A stretch of DNA of 6,364 bases from Nanobdellota archaeon (GTDB lineage: Archaea > Nanobdellota > Nanobdellia > SCGC-AAA011-G17 > VGLX01). Made by a program: the position numbers and the translations under genes. The stretch lies in contig JAUYDG010000089.1 of the NCBI GenBank assembly GCA_030691925.1, positions 1 to 6,364 on the forward strand, read 5' to 3'. Within the stretch, counting starts at the first letter, position 1, and every line of letters begins with the position of its first letter. The notes below the pieces were generated by a model, which was not told the DNA's origin, did no database searches, and saw nothing but the letters and a program-made list of their open reading frames with translations. This document shows, in pieces, positions 1 to 3,941 of the stretch.

Positions 1-319
1 TTTTTTGATTATAAATATCCATGATAGACAAGCCCAACTGTACATTTGTCCATAGGAACCCAGTTTCTTCCTTTTTTTTTGGTTTAAACAACGTAGAAAA
101 GACTTCGTAAGCCACTGTTTCTTTTATGCGCGGATAATTTCTTTTTTGAGAATCACATTTTGCTAACCATGTATTAAGTTCCTTAATTATGTCTAATTCT
201 TTTAATATTTTTAATTTATTGATAAATGTTGTTTTATCATTAGTCTGATAAATATCCAAACACGTGTCCATAGCAAGTTTTATTCTTTCAACTTGTTGTT
301 CTAGGTTTAGTTCGCTCAT
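1..319 (-). CDS. Hypothetical protein, C-terminus cut by the window edge
   Basis: This reading frame starts at the ATG at 319-317 and stays open for 106 codons to the left edge, so the C-terminus is missing. The product begins MSELNLEQQVERIKLAM and is rich in Lys, Glu, Leu and Ile with predicted amphipathic helices. Later it has a basic patch (KPKKKEE, encoded by the T-rich run near 68-80) and a more hydrophobic stretch containing two Trp overall. No signal peptide or membrane segment is seen, and I recognise no family. It follows the 108-residue gene by 20 bases on the same strand, so the two may form an operon. There is no clear Shine-Dalgarno sequence before the ATG. A TTAAATATAT stretch overlapping the upstream stop codon could be its own weak promoter, but that is speculative. 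The DNA is markedly AT-rich (9 G/C in the 60 bases 181-240). Confidence 0.6.
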   Translation of the reverse strand, partial: MSELNLEQQVERIKLAMDTCLDIYQTNDKTTFINKLKILKELDIIKELNTWLAKCDSQKRNYPRIKETVAYEVFSTLFKPKKKEETGFLWTNVQLGLSIMDIYNQK

Positions 320-339
320 TTTTTTAATAAATCATATAT

Positions 340-666
340 TTAACGACAACTTTTATTACGCTTTTTTGATGGTTTTTGTGCTGTTTTAAACAGTTTTTTT
401 GCTAAATTTGAATGGTAGTCTCCATCACGTAGCATTTCCTTTTCAGAATCTAAATTTTTGATATAACCAGCTGTTCTTTTTAGATTTTCGTATCCTTCAG
501 CTAACAATTCAATAGCTTCTATAGGCATAATAGACCCTACTTCTGCCATATGGTGTACGCGCAATAAATTGTATTTACGTAACGGATCAAAAGTAACCCC
601 CATTTCTGTTTCGTACTCTTGAATTTGTTTTTCATAAACTTTCATTCGTTTTTCATAATTTTCCAT
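340..666 (-). CDS. Hypothetical charged helical protein, 108 aa
   Basis: No family is recognised. I start it at the ATG at 666-664 (MENYEKRMKVYEKQ) because AAAGGGGGT lies 5 bases upstream and a TATA box lies at the right distance before that. A longer in-frame version reaching 807 would place the promoter inside the gene, and its extra 47 residues look like translated non-coding sequence. Residues 1-22 are Glu/Lys/Tyr-rich and could form a short coiled coil. The middle (about 36-75) contains VHHMAEVG and a Leu/Ala/Glu helix. The last 20 residues are strongly basic (KPSKKRNKS), which could contact nucleic acid, although that is a guess. No membrane segment or signal peptide is seen. It is transcribed divergently from the plus-strand cluster and lies 20 bases before the partial gene at the left edge. 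Base composition is AT-rich like that neighbour and unlike the genes to the right. Confidence 0.6.
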   Translation of the reverse strand: MENYEKRMKVYEKQIQEYETEMGVTFDPLRKYNLLRVHHMAEVGSIMPIEAIELLAEGYENLKRTAGYIKNLDSEKEMLRDGDYHSNLAKKLFKTAQKPSKKRNKSCR

Positions 667-671
667 TTTAT

Positions 672-720
672 ACCCCCTTTCTTTACTTTTTACTGCCGTT
701 TCTTCTATATAAACCTTCCC
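672..720 (-). promoter_or_regulatory. Archaeal promoter and ribosome binding site of the 108-aa gene
   Basis: Read on the minus strand, TTTATATAG (713-705) is a good archaeal TATA box, preceded by purine-rich GGGAAGG (720-714) in the place of a BRE. Transcription would start near 680-685. AAAGGGGGT (680-672) then serves as Shine-Dalgarno with a 5-base spacer to the ATG at 666. This decides the short start for that gene. Confidence 0.6.
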
Positions 721-750
721 ATTTGTAACTACTATAAAATAGTAACAATA

Positions 751-764
751 GAAACATTTATATA
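751..764 (+). promoter_or_regulatory. Archaeal BRE/TATA promoter of the plus-strand cluster
   Basis: GAAAC (751-755) followed by TTTATATA (757-764) matches an archaeal BRE plus TATA box. Its centre is about 30 bp before the ATG at 791, so transcription should begin within a few bases of the start codon. No Shine-Dalgarno sequence is present, so the first gene is probably translated from a leaderless mRNA. No other comparable TATA box with correct spacing was found before the later genes, which suggests it drives all five reading units. Confidence 0.6.
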
Positions 765-1039
765 CCAAAACCAGCCTAAAATAAGTTAAGATGGGAAGCG
801 TATACAAGTCTAAGAGATGGAGGCATCTTGAGCCAAGAGATAGATCTTATCTTATTCCTACCATGGAGGACGTCCGGCCAGGTTCTTTAATAACTGTAAG
901 CTCAGTGTTAAAACCTTCTTTAGAGTACTGCCTGAACGAGAAAGGTGTTAAGTATAAAGAAGATAAAAGTGGATATCTAATCATATCAAAAAATGAACTA
1001 TTATTAGAAGAGATTGCACTTGTAAGGAATAATTTCCAA

Positions 1040-1042
1040 TAA
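1040..1042 (+). other. In-frame TAA stop splitting the DUF483-like gene
   Basis: The codon follows ...RNNFQ and precedes NNYNYHRSLGK in the same frame, just upstream of the conserved GYPECC core. A single base change (for example to AAA, CAA, GAA or TAC) would restore a 187-residue protein. TAA is not a codon for selenocysteine (TGA) or pyrrolysine (TAG), so known amino-acid recoding does not explain it. Confidence 0.75.
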
Positions 1043-1335
1043 AATAATTACAACTATCACAGATCATTAGGGAAGAGGCTGTTCGGCTATCCGGAATGCT
1101 GTGTTAATTATTTTATAGAGAACGTTGTCTACAATAACATAAAAGCTGGCGCTGAGTGGTGGGAGAAAGCAAGTGAAGCATTGAAAAAAGGTATTTACAA
1201 TGATCTTTTTAACTACACGTTCCATGTGCCTTGCAAGCTTGACTGCCAGGAAACTTTAAGGATGGCAAAAGAGATAAAAAGGGTCTTAGAGCTTAATGAT
1301 TACGAAGCTGCGAAATACCTTAGAGAGTTTAACAT

Positions 1336-1342
1336 GGAGGTG
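1336..1342 (+). promoter_or_regulatory. Strong Shine-Dalgarno for the 268-aa HELGH gene
   Basis: GGAGGTG lies inside the last codons of the DUF483-like gene, 13 bases before the ATG at 1356. It matches the anti-Shine-Dalgarno core well, although the spacing is long. It would let ribosomes start here even if translation has already ended at the upstream TAA. Confidence 0.5.
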
Positions 1343-1355
1343 TTAGGAAAATAAG

Positions 1356-2162
1356 ATGTACTACTCAACAACCAAGTATTCAGGGCTTGAATCCAGCATT
1401 TTCAAAGGCTTGAGCTACCAGCCGGCTTTTGACTACTCACCTATAGAGCGTATAGCTAACTCTTACAACATCCAGCATTTCAGCAACGCGAAGATAGAAT
1501 ACAAGCCTAATACCAAGGTCAGCTACGACATCCCTTTCAGCAAAAACTACGAGGCAAAGCCTTCGACGACTTACACGCATATAAGCGTTAATGATTTCCT
1601 GAACCCTGACAGGCCTGTAACCCAGTTCGTAGGCAAGTCAGAAGAGATAAAGCACTACATAGAAGAAGCATTTGAAAAAACAACAGGGGAAAAGCTGCCC
1701 CAGCACATCATGATAAGAATCGTAACGAAAGAAGAGATGAAAACCCTGCACGAAAAGAACAAAGGCGTATGGTCAGAGGGCATAATGGGATTTGCCGTGA
1801 ACAAGGAGCTGCCGGAAATATTCATAAGGGAAAACCATCTTGATGCCTTAATGCTCACGATAGGCCACGAGCTAGGGCATGTTTTCACGAAAAGCTTAGC
1901 TAACCAGCATAACGAGGAGGCCAAGGCCTTCGCTTTTGAGGTAGCATGGATAAAGGCCATGATAGAACACAACATCGCAGGGCTGAAATACTCGTTCAGG
2001 CTAGACTTCAAGCCTGCTAAGAACGGCCTGCACGACGTAGCGTTCAGCTTTGTAAAAAAATGTTTGGAGAAGGGAAAGAAAGCTATAGACGTCTACTGGG
2101 AATTAGTTAAAGGATTACTGACGGTTGAGAACGTTTACAGCTTCGATTATAAGGTGTTTTGA
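1356..2162 (+). CDS. HELGH zinc-peptidase-like protein, 268 aa
   Basis: Probable soluble gluzincin-type metallohydrolase of unknown substrate. Residues 171-175 are HELGH (bases 1866-1880), giving two zinc-binding His and the catalytic Glu. About 13 residues on comes NEEAKAFAFE (186-195), where Glu188 is the best candidate for the third zinc ligand. That short HExxH...EExA..FA arrangement is closer to the ImmA/IrrE-like layout than to M48, but I cannot assign a family. Residues 1-80 are Tyr, Ser and Pro-rich with little hydrophobic pattern and look disordered or like a substrate-binding tail. Residues 90-165 are a mixed helix/strand prodomain-like region, and 205-268 a helical tail. No signal peptide or membrane helix is evident, so it is likely cytoplasmic. 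It starts 1 base after the DUF483-like gene and is followed by three other HELGH genes, so it belongs to their cluster. Its GC content is higher than that of the left end (30 G/C in 1861-1920). The start is supported by GGAGGTG at 1336-1342. Confidence 0.7.
   Translation: MYYSTTKYSGLESSIFKGLSYQPAFDYSPIERIANSYNIQHFSNAKIEYKPNTKVSYDIPFSKNYEAKPSTTYTHISVNDFLNPDRPVTQFVGKSEEIKHYIEEAFEKTTGEKLPQHIMIRIVTKEEMKTLHEKNKGVWSEGIMGFAVNKELPEIFIRENHLDALMLTIGHELGHVFTKSLANQHNEEAKAFAFEVAWIKAMIEHNIAGLKYSFRLDFKPAKNGLHDVAFSFVKKCLEKGKKAIDVYWELVKGLLTVENVYSFDYKVF
2151..2156 (+). promoter_or_regulatory. Ribosome binding site choosing ATG 2165
   Basis: AAGGTG ends 8 bases before the ATG at 2165, an ideal spacing. A TTG two codons earlier, at 2159, would be only 2 bases from it. 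The site therefore favours the ATG, which lies 2 bases after the previous stop codon. Confidence 0.55.
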
Positions 2163-2164
2163 AT

Positions 2165-2764
2165 ATGGAAGAAGAATTTATCAAAGGATTACTAAAGCAA
2201 GCGTATTCGACATACTTTAAGGTAATTGGGAAATTCCCAGAGATTAAAAAATACGAGATACGGCTAGGCTATGATCCGTCTGTTGCTTATGTGCGCCAAA
2301 CTTTTTACGAGGATGATGAGTCCGGGGCTGTCGTATTGTGGCCATTATTGGTAACCGGTCCCGACTTTTTTGGGCTTGGTGAGGCGGAAAAAGAAGCGAT
2401 TATTGCGCACGAATTGGGGCATTACATCCGGGGTAAGAGATACGGCCAAAAAAAGTTAGAAAAACTGTCCTGCCTGTTCGAGCAGCTGGAGCTTTATTAT
2501 AAAAAAGATTCAGAAAAAGCTGTTGTTAGCATTAGCGACAAGGAAAAGCGTAAGATGGAAAGGATCCAAAAATGTTACAACCTTCATGAGGTTTATGCAG
2601 ACAATGAAGCGATAGCAAGAGGGTATGGTAAGCAGATTCTTTCTGCATTGGGGAAGATCACTAAAGAGCATTATGGGCGTTTGACTAAGGCATGTAAAGA
2701 AGGGGTGAAGGCAAGGATGCAAAATTTAGAAAGCAGGCTGGGTGTAGAAGATGGGTCTGGGTGA
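2165..2764 (+). CDS. Soluble M48-like minigluzincin paralogue 1, 199 aa
   Basis: Probable zinc metallopeptidase. Residues 82-86 are HELGH within IIAHELGHY (bases 2408-2422), and residues 141-148 are HEVYADNE, the E-x-x-A-D motif that supplies the third zinc ligand (Glu142) in M48 peptidases and archaeal minigluzincins. Unlike HtpX or Ste24 of M48, there is no membrane helix or signal peptide, so it should act in the cytoplasm. The N-terminal 80 residues contain KFPEI (23-27), shared with the next two genes, followed by strand-rich sequence. A charged Lys/Glu linker of about 50 residues separates the two motifs, and a helical tail follows (GYGKQILSALGKITKE). I prefer ATG 2165 over TTG 2159 because AAGGTG is 8 bases upstream. 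It starts 2 bases after the 268-residue gene, and its end overlaps the next start by 14 bases, indicating co-translation. Substrate is unknown, and an inactive scaffold cannot be excluded. It shares the 14-base block at 2396-2409 with paralogue 3. Confidence 0.75.
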   Translation: MEEEFIKGLLKQAYSTYFKVIGKFPEIKKYEIRLGYDPSVAYVRQTFYEDDESGAVVLWPLLVTGPDFFGLGEAEKEAIIAHELGHYIRGKRYGQKKLEKLSCLFEQLELYYKKDSEKAVVSISDKEKRKMERIQKCYNLHEVYADNEAIARGYGKQILSALGKITKEHYGRLTKACKEGVKARMQNLESRLGVEDGSG

Positions 2765-3332
2765 CAGTATAAAAGAGGTATACCGGAAGGTGGTTAAGAA
2801 GTTTCCAGAGATAGATGAGAAGGATGTGTCAATAACCTTTGACTTTTTTGCAGGGTATGTGGCTTTCACCTCGATTGACGCTAAAAAGTTCATCTTGAAT
2901 GGTGAGGTTGTTGTTAAGCCTACGCTGTATGTAGGCCCAAACTTTTTTTTGCTTAGTGACAGGGAGATGGAGATGGCTATAGCGCATGAGCTGGGCCATT
3001 ACAAAAGGGAAAGAGGGTACAGCAATAACGTGCTCAGGAGGAAGACGAATTTTATTAAGACGATGCACAATTACAGCAGTATGCACTTGGAAGATTATCT
3101 TTGCGCATGCAAAAAAGAAGGCCATAAGATTGAGAGATTAAAAAAATGGAATATGCTCAACGAGCTATATGCTGATAACGAGGCTGTCAGGGCAGGGTAT
3201 TATAAGGAGTTGCTCTCCTTTTTGGAGGATATGGTAAGGGAGTATGATCATTGTTACGGTGGCGTTCATCCCATGTATACGGGATTGTTAAAAGACAGGA
3301 TAAAGAACCTTAAGCGCAAAAAAAGGACTTGA
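2751..3332 (+). CDS. Soluble M48-like minigluzincin paralogue 2, 193 aa
   Basis: Second of three tandem paralogues with the same order of motifs: KFPEI (17-21), IAHELGHYKRERGY with HELGH at 79-83 (bases 2985-2999), then NELYADNEA with the presumed third zinc ligand Glu138. After that comes the conserved AxxGYxKxLLxxL helix and a basic end (NLKRKKRT). NELYADNEA is the closest of the three to the M48/minigluzincin consensus, so this copy is the best candidate for an active enzyme. The linker between motifs carries a CxC (118 and 120) and a nearby His125 absent from the other copies, possibly fortuitous. No signal peptide or membrane helix is seen, so it is likely cytoplasmic. The ATG at 2751 lies inside the end of the previous gene (14-base overlap) with GGGTG 6 bases upstream. 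It ends 3 bases before the next gene. Natural substrate is unknown. Confidence 0.75.
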   Translation: MGLGDSIKEVYRKVVKKFPEIDEKDVSITFDFFAGYVAFTSIDAKKFILNGEVVVKPTLYVGPNFFLLSDREMEMAIAHELGHYKRERGYSNNVLRRKTNFIKTMHNYSSMHLEDYLCACKKEGHKIERLKKWNMLNELYADNEAVRAGYYKELLSFLEDMVREYDHCYGGVHPMYTGLLKDRIKNLKRKKRT

Positions 3333-3335
3333 AAA

Positions 3336-3941
3336 ATGTATGAAGAAAGCATGACAGAAGAGTCTGAATTTGAAGGGCATTTTAAGAAAGTATACCTTGA
3401 AGTGCTGGAAAAGTTCCCATGGGTGGGGAAGGATGAGGTAACATTGAAGTATAATCCGCTCATATTTATCATAAGCTTTCTGGATGTCAACCCTTATATA
3501 TTGATGGGGACAGGCCAGTTGGTAAAAAGCCCTTACCTGCTTGTTAGTGATGATTTTTTTACAGTCTTTGATGATGAGCAGAAAAAGGCGATTATTGCGC
3601 ATGAGCTGGGGCATTATAAGCGCAGCAAGGATTACAGTCTTGAAAAGTTGACCATGCATGCAAAGTTCAAAGATCAGCTTTTCAGCTTCTACAGCCTGAA
3701 CCATGATTATAAAGAGATGCTGCGGAACTCTGACAAAAAACTAGGCCGAAAGATAGATCGGCTTGAGAAGTGGCGCCTGCTGGATGAGATGCATGCTGAT
3801 AATAAGGCAGTTAAGGCAGGGTACAAAGAGCCTTTGTTATCAGCGCTGGAACGAACTCTTAAAGAATATGGCGACTGTATTGGCGACCCGGGAAGAAATA
3901 TGGTTGTTGAAAGGGTTAAGAATATTAAAAAAAGGTCTTAG
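3336..3941 (+). CDS. Soluble M48-like minigluzincin paralogue 3, 201 aa
   Basis: Third tandem paralogue. It has KFPWV (26-30), IIAHELGHYKRSKDY with HELGH at 89-93 (bases 3600-3614), and DEMHADNKA with the presumed third zinc ligand Glu151 and Asp154 kept. The second motif departs most from the consensus (DEMHADNKA against NELYADNEA), with His for Tyr and Lys for Glu next to the site, so its activity or specificity may differ. The usual charged linker, the AxxGYxxxLLxxL helix and a basic end (NIKKRS) follow. There is no membrane helix or signal peptide. The start at 3336 is chosen because AAGGA lies 8 bases upstream; a second ATG at 3351 is less well placed. It is the last gene of the cluster. 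Its TAG stop overlaps the stop of the convergent PEP synthase gene by 4 bases, counting both stops. Confidence 0.75.
   Translation: MYEESMTEESEFEGHFKKVYLEVLEKFPWVGKDEVTLKYNPLIFIISFLDVNPYILMGTGQLVKSPYLLVSDDFFTVFDDEQKKAIIAHELGHYKRSKDYSLEKLTMHAKFKDQLFSFYSLNHDYKEMLRNSDKKLGRKIDRLEKWRLLDEMHADNKAVKAGYKEPLLSALERTLKEYGDCIGDPGRNMVVERVKNIKKRS
3927..3933 (-). terminator. Oligo-T tract ending the ppsA transcript
   Basis: On the minus strand a run of seven T lies 4 bases after the ppsA TAA (3940-3938). Archaeal RNA polymerase commonly terminates at such tracts without a hairpin. It lies within the last codons (Lys-rich) of the convergent paralogue 3, so its sequence may simply reflect coding, and termination is inferred. 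Confidence 0.4.

Larger units (their letters stand above)
667..790. promoter_or_regulatory. Divergent intergenic promoter region
   Basis: These 124 bases separate the minus-strand 108-residue gene from the plus-strand cluster and hold a TATA box for each direction (706-713 minus, 757-764 plus). The two boxes are about 50 bp apart, so occupancy by transcription factors or a regulator between them could affect both. I saw no convincing inverted repeat operator. Confidence 0.55.
791..1354 (+). pseudogene. DUF483-like Cys-rich protein gene interrupted by an in-frame TAA
   Basis: Two halves lie in one frame: 83 codons from the ATG at 791, a TAA at 1040-1042, then 103 further sense codons to the TAA at 1352-1354. 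The ATG is the first possible start, since an in-frame TAA sits at 782-784. The second half has no ATG, GTG or TTG before its conserved core, so it is not an independent gene. That core reads HRSLGKRLFGYPECC followed about 40 residues later by FHVPCKLDC. This is the pattern I recall for DUF483 (PF04467), an uncharacterised archaeal and bacterial family. The paired cysteines (codons 1097-1102, 1232-1234 and 1244-1246) and nearby His could bind a metal, which is inferred. The N-terminal half (MGSVYKSKRWRHLEP...) is basic and resembles nothing I know. The intact frame after the stop, with no other lesion, implies a recent nonsense mutation, a base-call error or readthrough. It is the first gene of the cluster and ends 1 base before the next. 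As written, only the 83-residue fragment (791-1042) would be made. Confidence 0.7.
2165..3941 (+). repeat. Tandem array of three paralogous HELGH genes
   Basis: The three genes keep the same length (193-201 residues), the same motif order and nearly the same spacing: KFP to HELGH is 59, 62 and 63 residues, and HELGH to the E-x-x-A-D Glu is 59-62. Protein similarity is clear at the motifs. DNA identity is only local, best seen as GCGATTATTGCGCA at both 2396-2409 and 3588-3601. That indicates an old tandem duplication rather than a recent one. Confidence 0.7.

Noticed and set aside
71..80. Long T run as a terminator
   Set aside because: It encodes a Lys-rich stretch within an open minus-strand frame; on the plus strand no gene ends nearby.
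667..807. 47-residue N-terminal extension of the 108-aa minus-strand gene
   Set aside because: It spans the gene's own TATA box and Shine-Dalgarno sequence and runs into the start of the divergent gene; ATG 666 has a ribosome site at 5 bases.
1040..1042. Selenocysteine or pyrrolysine recoding at the in-frame stop
   Set aside because: Those use TGA and TAG; this codon is TAA, and no special downstream hairpin was evident.
1043..1354. Second half of the DUF483-like gene as an independent gene
   Set aside because: No ATG, GTG or TTG lies before the conserved GYPECC core and it shares frame with the upstream half.
2159..2164. TTG start for minigluzincin paralogue 1
   Set aside because: The AAGGTG ribosome site is only 2 bases from the TTG but 8 bases from ATG 2165.
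3288..3704. 138-residue minus-strand open frame
   Set aside because: It lies opposite paralogues 2 and 3, whose sense frames are conserved with each other; the antisense protein has no recognisable features or promoter.
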